A DNA stretch of 64,000 bases from Haloterrigena sp. H1. GTDB taxonomy: Archaea > Halobacteriota > Halobacteria > Halobacteriales > Natrialbaceae. The stretch covers positions 2,232,001-2,296,000 of the forward strand of contig NZ_SMZK01000001.1 in assembly GCF_005938085.1 (NCBI RefSeq). Direction: 5' to 3'. Of the stretch, positions 16,217 through 24,431 are shown in pieces (position 1 is the first letter of the stretch; each line of letters starts with the position of its first letter). A program made the translations under genes and the position numbers. The notes beneath the pieces are model-generated. The model had not been told where the DNA came from, ran no database searches, and saw only the letters and a list, made by a program, of their open reading frames with translations.

Positions 16217-18076
16217 ATGACGAGACTCTCGAGTCCGACAGCACTGTTTGTCGCTGCGCTGGTCGTCCTCTCGATGGCCGGAGCTGGAGCCGGGACCGCT
16301 GTTGCCGCAGAGACAACCGAGACGTCAGCCGAACCGGGTTCGACGGCTGAGGCCGTACAGACACTCGAGAACGACGACGAACTCTACTTCGTCTTCGGTG
16401 CGGATCTGGGGAATCGGTCGCTTGATGAGTTTCTCGAGTCCCAGGTGGCGACCCCGACCGACCCAAGCGTCGAGGCCAATCAGGAGTCGATTGCCGACAT
16501 CGTGCAGTACCAGAACGTCGAAAAGGTAAATCTCAATCAGCAGGGAGGGGCAGTCTCCATCGCGATCGACGGCGGGGAGGCAACCGCCATCCAGGAGGAG
16601 ACACAACAGAACACGAACAGCCAGGTTGGTGAGGCGACTGCCGAGAGCACCATAGCCCCATCCCAAGATCTCAGCTTCGAAAACGTCGGCGACGTGCACA
16701 TCGTCTTCGGTAATAGTGACGATCGAGGGTTCGATGGGTGGAGCGTCCGTGACGAGACCAATAGCAGCGGTCGGGACAGCGGACTGCCGACTGAGGCCTC
16801 AACCACCCAACAGCAAAACGTTAGTCAGGTTAATTTCAACGACCAAAGCATCGCCGTCGCACTCGCCGAGAACGAGAGCACCGCACTGGCGTATCAACGC
16901 TCCACACAGACCAACAAGAATCGACAGCAGGGATCGACGACCCTCCGCGAGACTGGCGCTGCCGCCGGGGCTGCCGGCCAGTCCGCACAGGCAACCATCG
17001 ATCAGTCACAGACCCTCTCACAGATCAACCAGAACCAGCAGGGGACGGCAGTCGCGATCGCGGTCGGAAACAACTCCGTTGCGACGGCCGTCCAGCTCAC
17101 CGATCAAACGAATCTCAACGAACAGTACGCGTCCGTCGAAACGCTTTCCCATCTCGAGTCGATGGCAGGGATGAACATCGCCACGGCGGACGGAACCGAC
17201 AAGAGCATGCTGACGACGGGGAGCGAGATTTTCCACGATGATGAAGACGAAAGCGAAGCAGCCGACGTCAGTGTGACGCAGTACCAACACTCAGAACAGG
17301 TGAACATTAATTTGCAGAGTGCGGCAGTCGCGATCGCGCTCGACGGAAGCAATGCGACTGCGATCCAGCTGGCCGAACAGCGCAATTACAACGAACAGAT
17401 CGGCGTGACGACTGCAGCGTCCATCTATGAAAACGTCACTGCTAACGCCGGAACCGTGATTACCAACGAAACGACGCTGACGATCGGCGGAGACGCCATT
17501 CGCGGGACGGCACCGATCACGCTCGGGAGCGACGGCAAGAACGCCGAGAACGACCAGCGGACCAGCGACGAACAGTACTCGAGCGCCCGGTTCGAACAGA
17601 TCCAGTTCATCACCCAAGAAAACAGGAATCAACAACGGGCTGCGATCGCCGTCGCCGAGCGCAACGCGAGTGCGAACGCGTCTCACATAACGGTTCAACG
17701 GAACAGAAATGTACGGTTCGCCGACGTCGAGGCGACTGTCGATACGAGCGGCGACACTGCAGAGAGCGACGATGGGACCGGCAGTGAAACGGTCGAAAAC
17801 GGGTCCGGAGGCGATACCGCCAACGGGACGACCAAGAAGAAAGCTGGCAAGAAATCCGACACGACTGGTGACGAGACGAACGGCAACGTGACTGACGACG
17901 AGGCCATGCGGACTGACACCGACGCTGGTGACGAGACGGCTGACGAAGTGGCCACCGATGAGCCGACCACCGCTCCGTCCGACGAGACGGACAATTCGAT
18001 CCCTGGGTTCGGCGTCGCCGTTACCCTCATTGCGTTGCTCGCTGCTGCACTGCTCGCGATACGCAAAGAACGCTGA
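16217..18076 (+). CDS. curli-like Q/N-ladder repeat protein with PGF-CTERM anchor
   Basis: The 619-residue protein has a signal peptide at 1-31 and five repeats at ~97-137, 198-238, 263-303, 354-396 and 460-500. The repeat consensus is Q-x-Q-x3-Q-VNxNxQxxAVAIA, then about five residues, then ATAxQxxxQxNxNxQ. Paired Q/N ladders flank a small hydrophobic strand, as in curli subunits and other stacked beta-solenoids. Two inter-repeat segments share a VFG motif (YFVFGADLGN, VHIVFGNSDD). Residues ~510-592 are a Thr/Asp/Gly stalk with a Lys cluster (TKKKAGKKS). The C-terminus IPGFGVAV, hydrophobic helix and IRKER is a PGF-CTERM archaeosortase signal. It is divergent from paralogue 2. I infer a lipid-anchored surface fibre subunit; no known family is recognised. 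Confidence 0.8.
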   Translation: MTRLSSPTALFVAALVVLSMAGAGAGTAVAAETTETSAEPGSTAEAVQTLENDDELYFVFGADLGNRSLDEFLESQVATPTDPSVEANQESIADIVQYQNVEKVNLNQQGGAVSIAIDGGEATAIQEETQQNTNSQVGEATAESTIAPSQDLSFENVGDVHIVFGNSDDRGFDGWSVRDETNSSGRDSGLPTEASTTQQQNVSQVNFNDQSIAVALAENESTALAYQRSTQTNKNRQQGSTTLRETGAAAGAAGQSAQATIDQSQTLSQINQNQQGTAVAIAVGNNSVATAVQLTDQTNLNEQYASVETLSHLESMAGMNIATADGTDKSMLTTGSEIFHDDEDESEAADVSVTQYQHSEQVNINLQSAAVAIALDGSNATAIQLAEQRNYNEQIGVTTAASIYENVTANAGTVITNETTLTIGGDAIRGTAPITLGSDGKNAENDQRTSDEQYSSARFEQIQFITQENRNQQRAAIAVAERNASANASHITVQRNRNVRFADVEATVDTSGDTAESDDGTGSETVENGSGGDTANGTTKKKAGKKSDTTGDETNGNVTDDEAMRTDTDAGDETADEVATDEPTTAPSDETDNSIPGFGVAVTLIALLAAALLAIRKER

Positions 18077-18188
18077 CCAGTATCGCTAACGTAGCAATTC
18101 CGGCCCGAACTGGCCGGCCGGTTTTCGCCCGCTCGGCCGTTCGCGTATGGTCGGCTATCGACGAGCCGGGTGATCGAACGCTCGTTAT

Positions 18189-18965
18189 TCAGTCTCTTCC
18201 GTCATCGGCGTCCGACGGTTCGAGATCCGACTCCGACTCGTCGTCACGGTGCTCCGCGAGTGCTTCATCGATCGTCAACTCGCCGGCGGCAACGCGTCGG
18301 GCCAGCAGTTCGTCGATCGCCCGGTTTTCCTCGCTTTGCTCGCGCGAGCGGTCCTTGATCACCTGTAACTCGCCTTCTGTCGGCTCGATCTCGCGCGCGT
18401 CGACGACATCGCCCTCGCGGCGTGCGATATTGACGGCCGCGAGGACGTCACCCATACCTCGCGTGCCCGTTCCGAGATAGGGGGTTGTCCCCGTCTCGTC
18501 GACGAGTTCAACTCGCACAGTATCGAGTTCGTTGACCAGTTTCGCGCTCTCGAGGCGGGAGCCGTTGCCGATTCGGACGATGGGGGATGGTGCCTCGTCG
18601 GCCTCGCGCCGAATCAAGTCAACGGCGTCGCCGAGCGGAACCTGAAACGCCGCGACGACCGTTTCGCCGGTGAGGACGGCGATGCCAGGGTTGCGTCCTG
18701 GATCGACGCCGATGATCGTCCGGCCGCCGTCGCCACGAACTGCGGCCAGCGCCTGATCGACCGCACGCCGGGGCGCGTCCGGATCGGCGACAATCGTTGG
18801 GACGGCACCGAAATCGTCGACATGATCGGGCCCGGTGACGACGACGTCGGTGTGATCCGGGAGCTCCTCGTCGGGCTCAACGGTCGTAAACGTCGTCCCG
18901 CGCTCGCGGAGCTCATTGACGACGCCGTGGTACACTTCGAAATCTGACGTGGCGACGACGATCAC
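18189..18965 (-). CDS. RuvC/YqgF-like RNase H-fold protein, conserved haloarchaeal
   Basis: The 258-residue protein read from a GTG start (MIVVATSDFEVYHG) has an N-terminal Rossmann-like domain (~1-80) and then a RuvC/YqgF-type core: IIGVDPGRNPGIAVL (Asp 88), VRIGNGSR, VDETGTT (Glu 157) and GDVLAAVNIA (Asp 173). The order of acidic residues and loops matches YqgF and RuvC nucleases. The C-terminal ~60 residues are charged and helical. A longer in-frame start would lie inside the TnpB element to its right and is an insertion artefact. That element ends 25 nt before the GTG, exactly where box A would sit, so native expression is probably altered. A predicted nuclease or DNA/RNA-binding protein; no substrate known. 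Confidence 0.75.
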   Translation of the reverse strand: MIVVATSDFEVYHGVVNELRERGTTFTTVEPDEELPDHTDVVVTGPDHVDDFGAVPTIVADPDAPRRAVDQALAAVRGDGGRTIIGVDPGRNPGIAVLTGETVVAAFQVPLGDAVDLIRREADEAPSPIVRIGNGSRLESAKLVNELDTVRVELVDETGTTPYLGTGTRGMGDVLAAVNIARREGDVVDAREIEPTEGELQVIKDRSREQSEENRAIDELLARRVAAGELTIDEALAEHRDDESESDLEPSDADDGRD

Positions 18966-19000
18966 ACTGTGGAGTTCGGTCTCACGATGAGTGAATGTTA

Positions 19001-19022
19001 CCCCGCGCACGGTGGCGCGGGG
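19001..19022 (-). repeat. right-end hairpin of the TnpB element
   Basis: Perfect 8-bp arms CCCCGCGC and GCGCGGGG around a 6-nt loop, 10 bp inside the inferred right end. In this family such a hairpin marks the transposon end and also the 3' part of the reRNA (omegaRNA) guide, whose guide segment would be the flanking host sequence below 18991. Confidence 0.7.
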
Positions 19023-19032
19023 CATCCGTTCC

Positions 19033-20280
19033 TCACGGGTTCGGTGTTCCTGTTTCGATGACGTGACTTGCAGACATGGACTCAAATTGTGCCGTGTCCG
19101 TAGCGGTCACAGTCTCCACAGGCGTGGATTCGGGCCATCCCTGCCCTAATTCAAAAAAGCCGCGTTGAAGAACGTTCATCGCCGCGTTCGCGTCCCTGTC
19201 TGTCTCGAACCCACACGCAGGGCACGAATGCTCGCGCATCCAGATGCGTTTCAGCGTTTCACCACCACACTTCGCACACTCTTTCGTTGTCCCCTCGGGT
19301 TCGACCTGCACGACATGCGTGCCGTACAAATTCCCTTTGTATTCGAGAAGCGTGATGAACTGTCGCCACGCCGCGTCCTGCTTGTTCCGAGCGTTCCTGT
19401 CGTCCTGAAGCATTCCGGCTACGTTGAGGTCTTCCACGAATATGGCGTCGTACTCTTTGGCGAGCCACGTTGTAAGCTTGTGCTGGTAGTCCAGCACCGT
19501 CCGACGAATCTTCCGCTTCGCTTTGGCGACCGTTCGCCGTTGCTTTTTATAGTTCTGACTGCCGTGTTCCTTCCGCGACAACTTGCGTTGCTCGCGCCGG
19601 AGTCGTTCGTACTCGTCATCGAGATCAAGCCAATCCACGGTCTTCCCGTCGCTAGTATGGATGTAGTTCTGTATGCCAAGGTCAATACCCACACTGTTGC
19701 TCGTGTCGAGCGACTCCAACGCGGGTTTCTCGGGCAAATCAGTGTCGTCGGTTTCGAGACTGAATGTCACATACCATTCGCCTGTCCGTTCTTTCTTGAA
19801 CGTAGCTTCTTTCGTCGTGGTGTGTTCTGGGAGCGGGCGGTGGTAGCGGATTTTTATCCAGCCGACTTTGCTGAAGCGCACGTATGCATATCCGTCCCGG
19901 CCCCTCTTGTCATCGAGGTCAAAGCCAGACTGATTGTACGTAACACTCCGGTAGTCGGCGGGAGGTTGTCGTTTGAGCCGACCAACGTTGTACCCCTTCT
20001 CTTTCTTCTTCCGAAGGTTCGAGAGGTTGCGGTGGAAGCGGGCAACCGTGGCTTGGGCAGCCTTCGAGTGCGTTTCCGCGAACAGCAGCCACTTACGTTT
20101 CCACTCAGGGAGTTTGTTGTTCTGGTCGTACTCGCTTGGCTTGTCGTCCTCGGGACTGTTTTCGTAGTCCCAGCGGACGTGGTTGTAAAGTTGGCGATGA
20201 ACGTCTACCTGATGGTCCAGTCCTTCCGCTACATCTTTTGTCGGGTAGGCACGGTAGCGGTGACTGTGTTCTATCGCTAT
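19033..20280 (-). CDS. tnpB: TnpB RNA-guided nuclease, start codon apparently mutated to ATA
   Basis: The frame encodes 415 residues from the expected N-terminus (AIEHSHRYRAYPTKDV) to GTPNP. The catalytic set is complete: GIDLG (Asp ~200), FVEDLN (Glu ~283), and TDRDANAA (third Asp ~363). The four-Cys zinc finger is intact (CAKC, then CPAC). Stop codons lie just upstream in frame, and the codon at the usual ATG position (20278-20280) is ATA. The next plausible start is a GTG at 19881, which would delete about 133 residues. Either ATA is used weakly, or the gene is silenced by one base change. It ends inside the element's right-end structure. Confidence 0.8.
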   Translation of the reverse strand: MAIEHSHRYRAYPTKDVAEGLDHQVDVHRQLYNHVRWDYENSPEDDKPSEYDQNNKLPEWKRKWLLFAETHSKAAQATVARFHRNLSNLRKKKEKGYNVGRLKRQPPADYRSVTYNQSGFDLDDKRGRDGYAYVRFSKVGWIKIRYHRPLPEHTTTKEATFKKERTGEWYVTFSLETDDTDLPEKPALESLDTSNSVGIDLGIQNYIHTSDGKTVDWLDLDDEYERLRREQRKLSRKEHGSQNYKKQRRTVAKAKRKIRRTVLDYQHKLTTWLAKEYDAIFVEDLNVAGMLQDDRNARNKQDAAWRQFITLLEYKGNLYGTHVVQVEPEGTTKECAKCGGETLKRIWMREHSCPACGFETDRDANAAMNVLQRGFFELGQGWPESTPVETVTATDTAQFESMSASHVIETGTPNP

Positions 20281-20609
20281 CTATCAATTAACTATACATA
20301 CATTTATTGGTTTGTATCACCGGGTGTCAGCTTCATCCCCAGCCACGGTGGGCCAGGGTATTTGCATTGCTACCTGATATAAATGTACACGGATGGCGTG
20401 TCCTGACCGCAGAGTCGACAGAGGAACCCCACGGAATCACCGGCCTCGAGGGTGTCACGGAGCACTACTCCACTCGTTGACTATCGATGTTCAAAACCGG
20501 GAGAAACCGCAGTAGCGGTCGTTGTATACCGTGCTCTGAGTTCACTCATAAAGACTGAATAGATACAGGAGACAGTTCATGATCGGTGATTTTCTGAATA
20601 TACGTGTTG

Positions 20610-21785
20610 ATGAGCCGAATATCGAGACGAGGGATATCCCTCACGATGGTTGCGGTTCTCTTGGTGAGTATGGTCGGGCCGGGCGTTGCAGCGGCCGCGC
20701 CATCCGCCACGGGAACGGACATGGCCGACACCGCCGTTACAAATTCGAACCAGATCACGACGACGAATAGTAAGACTGTAACGTCACAATTCCAGCAGGA
20801 ACAGGCCAACTCCTGTTCTCCGCTCGAGACACGTCTAGCCAGTATTTTCAGTGCGTACGGATACACAGTCCCTGACAGCCTCTCCGACTGTACTGATCAC
20901 GACTCGGATACTGTCGATAGCGACGAGCCGTCGGAGACAGGACCGGATTCGCCCGGCTCGGGCGACAGTGACACCGAGACGACTACGGACGACGACACTG
21001 ACCAGACCGCGGACGAGAGCGACAGCGACGAAGCCGACGAGGTCGAGGAGCCGGCTGAAGAGACGAGTGACACGACCGATGACTCGTCCGACAGTGACGA
21101 GACGAAGACCGAGGATTCCGACGAATCGGTTGACACTGACTCCAGCTCCGATGCTGAGGATGCGAACGAGACGAACGAACAGTCGACCGACGATACGACC
21201 GACTCGAGTTGGTTCGATGAGCTCGAGACCGACGAGGAGACTGACGCCGACACGACAACAGAAGACCGTGACGGCGATCAGACCGAACCCGCGACTGAGG
21301 AGGAGACCGACGGCGGCTTCGATCGCGCCGCTGTCGAGCGTGGGATTCACGAGGCCGTCAACGACGAGCGAACCGCGCGTGGCCTGAACGAATTGGCGTT
21401 CGACACGGAACTCCGTGACATCGCACGAGATCACAGCCGAGACATGGCCGAGCGAGGCTACTTCTCGCACACGAGCCCTGAAGGCGATAATTTCGCCGAT
21501 CGGTACGCCGACGCGGGATACACGTGCCGTGTCGATGGCAGCGGCAACACGTACTACACTGGCGGCGAGAACATCGCGCAGACGTGGTACGACACGCCCG
21601 TGCGAACTGACGGCGGAACCGACACGTACACCTCCGAAACCGAACTCGCGAACGCAATCGTCACCCAGTGGATGAACTCGCCGGGTCACCGAGAGAACAT
21701 CCTCGCACCCCAGTGGGAAAACGAGGGTATCGGCGTCTACGTCACTGACGACGGCAAAGTGTACGCTACGCAGAACTTCTGCTAA
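20610..21785 (+). CDS. secreted CAP-domain protein with long acidic Ser/Thr/Asp linker
   Basis: The roughly 391-residue protein has a signal peptide (SRISRRGISLTMVAVLLVSM, ending GVAAAA). A short Cys-containing segment follows (SCSPLE to DCTDH). A linker of about 140 residues consists almost only of D, E, S and T. The C-terminal CAP/SCP domain spans ~255-391, with RDHSRDMAERGYFSHTSPEG, GENIAQTWYD, VTQWMNSPGHRENIL and YATQNFC. CAP domains are secreted and beta-rich; their chemistry varies. The His and Glu of the CAP cavity are present. GTG at 20604 is an alternative start. A shorter homologue is at 25312. The linker may span the S-layer or carry glycans. Confidence 0.85.
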   Translation: MSRISRRGISLTMVAVLLVSMVGPGVAAAAPSATGTDMADTAVTNSNQITTTNSKTVTSQFQQEQANSCSPLETRLASIFSAYGYTVPDSLSDCTDHDSDTVDSDEPSETGPDSPGSGDSDTETTTDDDTDQTADESDSDEADEVEEPAEETSDTTDDSSDSDETKTEDSDESVDTDSSSDAEDANETNEQSTDDTTDSSWFDELETDEETDADTTTEDRDGDQTEPATEEETDGGFDRAAVERGIHEAVNDERTARGLNELAFDTELRDIARDHSRDMAERGYFSHTSPEGDNFADRYADAGYTCRVDGSGNTYYTGGENIAQTWYDTPVRTDGGTDTYTSETELANAIVTQWMNSPGHRENILAPQWENEGIGVYVTDDGKVYATQNFC

Positions 21786-21962
21786 TCGTCGTCTACACGC
21801 CGCGGCATTTTTTCACTCACTCGTCGTGAGTGGGATCATCCCACGACCGTTCGCAGGCCGATATACGAGAGTAGCCTGTCGAATACCGATCGCAGACGAC
21901 AGTCGATACCGATCGTCGGCCGGTTCCGGGGCCTTTTTCCTCACAGCCGGCCAACTCGAACC

Positions 21963-22700
21963 GTGACCGACGAGGCGATTTCGACCGGCTGTGACCCGGT
22001 CGACGAGTTGCTCGGTGAGGGGTTCGAACGCGGGACTGTCACGCAGTTGTACGGTCCACCGGCTGCCGGGAAGACCAACCTCGCGCTGTCAGCAGCCGTC
22101 GAAACGGCCGTCGACGGCGGGACGGTCGTCTATATCGACACCGAAGGCATCTCCGTCGACCGCTTCCAGCAGTTGCTCGAAGCCGCCGTCGACGACGGAC
22201 CGGTTCGATCGCGCGCCGACGCTGGCGACGACATCGAGGCGGTCGCTTCACGGATCGTCATCGAAGACGTCCTGGACTTCGAAGAGCAAGCCGAGGCCGT
22301 CCGCGACGCCGAGGAGTTCGCCGAACGTGCCGACCTGATCGTGTTAGACAGCGCGACCGGCTTCTACCGACTCGAGCGCACCGCCGACGGCGACGAGGGC
22401 GAGGCGTTGCGCAGCGTCACCCGGCAGGTGACACACCTCCTCTCACTGGCGCGGAAACACGATCTTGCGGTCGTTCTGACGAATCAGGTCTTTTCCGATC
22501 CGGACTCGGATCGTACCCGCGGGCTTGGCGGCAATACCTTGGAACACTGGACCGGTGCCGTCGTCCGCCTCGAGCGCTTCCGTGGTGGCAACCGACGGGC
22601 GACGCTCGAGAAACACCGCTCGAAACCCGCCGGGGAATCGGTCCAGTTCCGGATTACGGCAGCCGGGCTCGAGGGCGTCGACGAAATGAGCCGTCCCTGA
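21963..22700 (+). CDS. radB: DNA repair and recombination protein RadB
   Basis: This 245-residue RecA-superfamily protein is the archaeal RadA paralogue that assists strand exchange and replication repair. It has STGCDPVDELLGEGFERG, Walker A GPPAAGKTN (~35), the TVVYIDTEG strand, Walker B DLIVLDSATGFYR, and VVLTNQVF. It lacks the N-terminal helix-hairpin-helix domain of RadA, as RadB does. The start is GTG at 21963, which gives the usual MTDEAISTGCDPVDELL N-terminus. It stands alone and is convergent with the CBS gene. Confidence 0.93.
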   Translation: MTDEAISTGCDPVDELLGEGFERGTVTQLYGPPAAGKTNLALSAAVETAVDGGTVVYIDTEGISVDRFQQLLEAAVDDGPVRSRADAGDDIEAVASRIVIEDVLDFEEQAEAVRDAEEFAERADLIVLDSATGFYRLERTADGDEGEALRSVTRQVTHLLSLARKHDLAVVLTNQVFSDPDSDRTRGLGGNTLEHWTGAVVRLERFRGGNRRATLEKHRSKPAGESVQFRITAAGLEGVDEMSRP

Positions 22701-22806
22701 GCGGCGGGCGTTCGATCACCTACGAGTGCTTTCATTCTGTGGCATCCGCTGTCCGTCACCATCCACGCGCAAAAAATGCGACCGCCGTCGTCCAAGCGAG
22801 ACTGAC

Positions 22807-23964
22807 CTAGATCTCGTTGAGCTTCCGCAGGAGCTGGCCGCGGTACTCCTCGTCGCTGGTGACGCCTTTGAGTTCTAAGACGTTGCGCTCGAGTTTATCC
22901 AGTGCGACCCGGAATGCGTTCTCGGCGCCGTAGCCTTCGCCGGTGCCGGCGACCTGGCCCTTGTTGGTACGCAGGCGGATCTGCGACTGGACGAGCGGGG
23001 TGCCACGGAGTTTCTCGTTGTGTTCGTGGAAGCGGACGTGGGCGTGCATCACCTGCATGTCGGCGTACTTGTCCGAGACGTCCTCGATGCTCTGGACGAT
23101 CGACTCCCGGGTGATGGTATCGAGCATCGAGATGTTGGTGATCTGGACGTCCATGTGCTCTTCCTCGGTAAACGTCAGCGCGCGCAGGATGTCCGTCTTG
23201 GTGATAATGCCGATGACGACGCGGTCGTCGTCCGCCGGCGTGACCATCAGGCCCGCGTAATCGTCCTTGAGCATCGCCTCGGCGGCTTCCTTGGCGGTGG
23301 CATCGAGCGTCGTCGTCTCGACGGGGCTGTTCATGATGTCGTAGACGGGGACGTCGAGCATCCGCTGGCTGTCGCCGACCCGGTCACCGGTCGTCGTCGT
23401 GTCGCTTTTGCGGATGACGAAGTCCGCGATGTCGTGGGTGGTTACGACACCCGAGAGGTAGCCGTTCTCGTTGAGAATCGGCAGTCGAGAGATACCGTGC
23501 TCGCGGAGGAGATTGATCGCCTTGCCGACCCCATCGTCCTCGCGGAGCGTGACCGGATCGTCGGTGTAGATGTCCTCGACGGTGAGCGCATCGAGGTTGT
23601 CCAGGACCGCCTCGAGGATGTCGTCGTTGCTGATGACTCCCCAGAGCTCGCCGTGTTCGAAGACGGGTGCGACCTTCGCGTTGCTCTCGACGAGGACGCG
23701 TGCGGTCTCCCGGACGTCCTCTTGGCGGTCGACCTTGGGCGATGGCGTGCTTCGGCTTGGTTTGGTGAGTGCCGACACCTTGGCGTCGTCCTCGACGTGG
23801 GACTGGAGGATCTCCCGCTCGCTGATGACGCCCTCGTAGTCCCCATCGTTGGTGACGATAATTCCCTTGGGGTTGCCGTTCTCGAACTGTGAACGGACTT
23901 TCCCCATGCGCGTGCCAGCGTCGACTTCGATAAACTCCGTAGTGGCGATATCAGCGATATTCAT
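22807..23964 (-). CDS. quadruple-CBS protein with C-terminal S30AE/HPF-like domain
   Basis: The 385-residue protein starts MNIADIATTEFIEVDAGTRM. Four CBS motifs follow in two Bateman pairs (~1-130 and ~130-275), with GVISEREIL, GVISNDDIL, GVVTTHDIA and GIITKTDIL marking the end of each. Residues ~285-385 (MDVQITNISMLDTITRESI, VMHAHVRFHEHNE, LVQSQIRLRTNKGQV) have the strand-helix order of the S30AE/HPF ribosome-hibernation fold. CBS pairs sense adenosine nucleotides, so a ribosome-binding protein controlled by energy state is a reasonable inference. The frame is open to 24099 but crosses the divergent promoter. Neighbours give no further clue. Confidence 0.8.
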   Translation of the reverse strand: MNIADIATTEFIEVDAGTRMGKVRSQFENGNPKGIIVTNDGDYEGVISEREILQSHVEDDAKVSALTKPSRSTPSPKVDRQEDVRETARVLVESNAKVAPVFEHGELWGVISNDDILEAVLDNLDALTVEDIYTDDPVTLREDDGVGKAINLLREHGISRLPILNENGYLSGVVTTHDIADFVIRKSDTTTTGDRVGDSQRMLDVPVYDIMNSPVETTTLDATAKEAAEAMLKDDYAGLMVTPADDDRVVIGIITKTDILRALTFTEEEHMDVQITNISMLDTITRESIVQSIEDVSDKYADMQVMHAHVRFHEHNEKLRGTPLVQSQIRLRTNKGQVAGTGEGYGAENAFRVALDKLERNVLELKGVTSDEEYRGQLLRKLNEI

Positions 23965-24067
23965 CTGTCTGTCCTGATGTACTGCCCCCAGGTATTTAAG
24001 ATACTGCCCGTTTTGTCCGGGTGGCTCCAGCCCAGGGGTTTTTATAGCTGCCGTTGAATTGCAGCCG

Positions 24068-24388
24068 ATGCTCGACATCAGCGTCTTCGGCCGGTACACC
24101 TACCTCGTCACCGAGATCGTGTGGGGTACCGTCGCCGCCATCCTGTTACGTCGCGCGAACGCGCTCCGGAAGGCAGCGGTCACGATCCTCGCGTTGTACC
24201 CCATCGCCTACGTCTGGGACCGATACACGCTCGCTGTCGGCGTCTTCGACATCAAACTCCGGACCGGCATCGACATCGCCGGCATCCCGCTCGAGGAACA
24301 CCTGTTCATGGCGGTCGTCCCCGGGCTCGTCGTCGGGGTCCATGAGACAATCTTCGGCGACAGGACAGAGAACAGCCCCTCCGGGTGA
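24068..24388 (+). CDS. small membrane protein with lycopene-cyclase domain
   Basis: The 106-residue protein has three predicted membrane helices (YTYLVTEIVWGTVAAILLRR, AVTILALYPIAYVW, LFMAVVPGLVVG) and the motif PLEEHLFM characteristic of the CrtY c/d-type lycopene cyclase domain (often PxEE near a helix start). A full archaeal lycopene cyclase has two such domains in about 230 residues, so this single-domain protein may work as a dimer or have another role in carotenoid or retinal synthesis. The ATG at 24068 follows a TTTTTATAG box A by about 25 nt, so it is probably leaderless. Divergent from the CBS gene. Confidence 0.75.
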   Translation: MLDISVFGRYTYLVTEIVWGTVAAILLRRANALRKAAVTILALYPIAYVWDRYTLAVGVFDIKLRTGIDIAGIPLEEHLFMAVVPGLVVGVHETIFGDRTENSPSG

Positions 24389-24431
24389 GCGTGCGCATGG
24401 TTCAGGCAGCAATAACCGCGTGCTGACTGGA

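Larger units (their letters stand above)
18991..20384 (-). mobile_element. IS200/IS605-type TnpB-only element (no tnpA)
   Basis: The boundaries are inferred by comparison with the element at 29030. On the coding strand the left end follows GTAC and starts ATTTATATCAGG, matching CTAAAATTCAGG after TTAC in the other element. The right end follows the hairpin and stops at TTCAC. There is no target duplication, as expected for this family. Length 1394 bp. It lacks a TnpA transposase, so it needs one in trans. It separates the RuvC-like gene from its upstream region. Confidence 0.7.
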
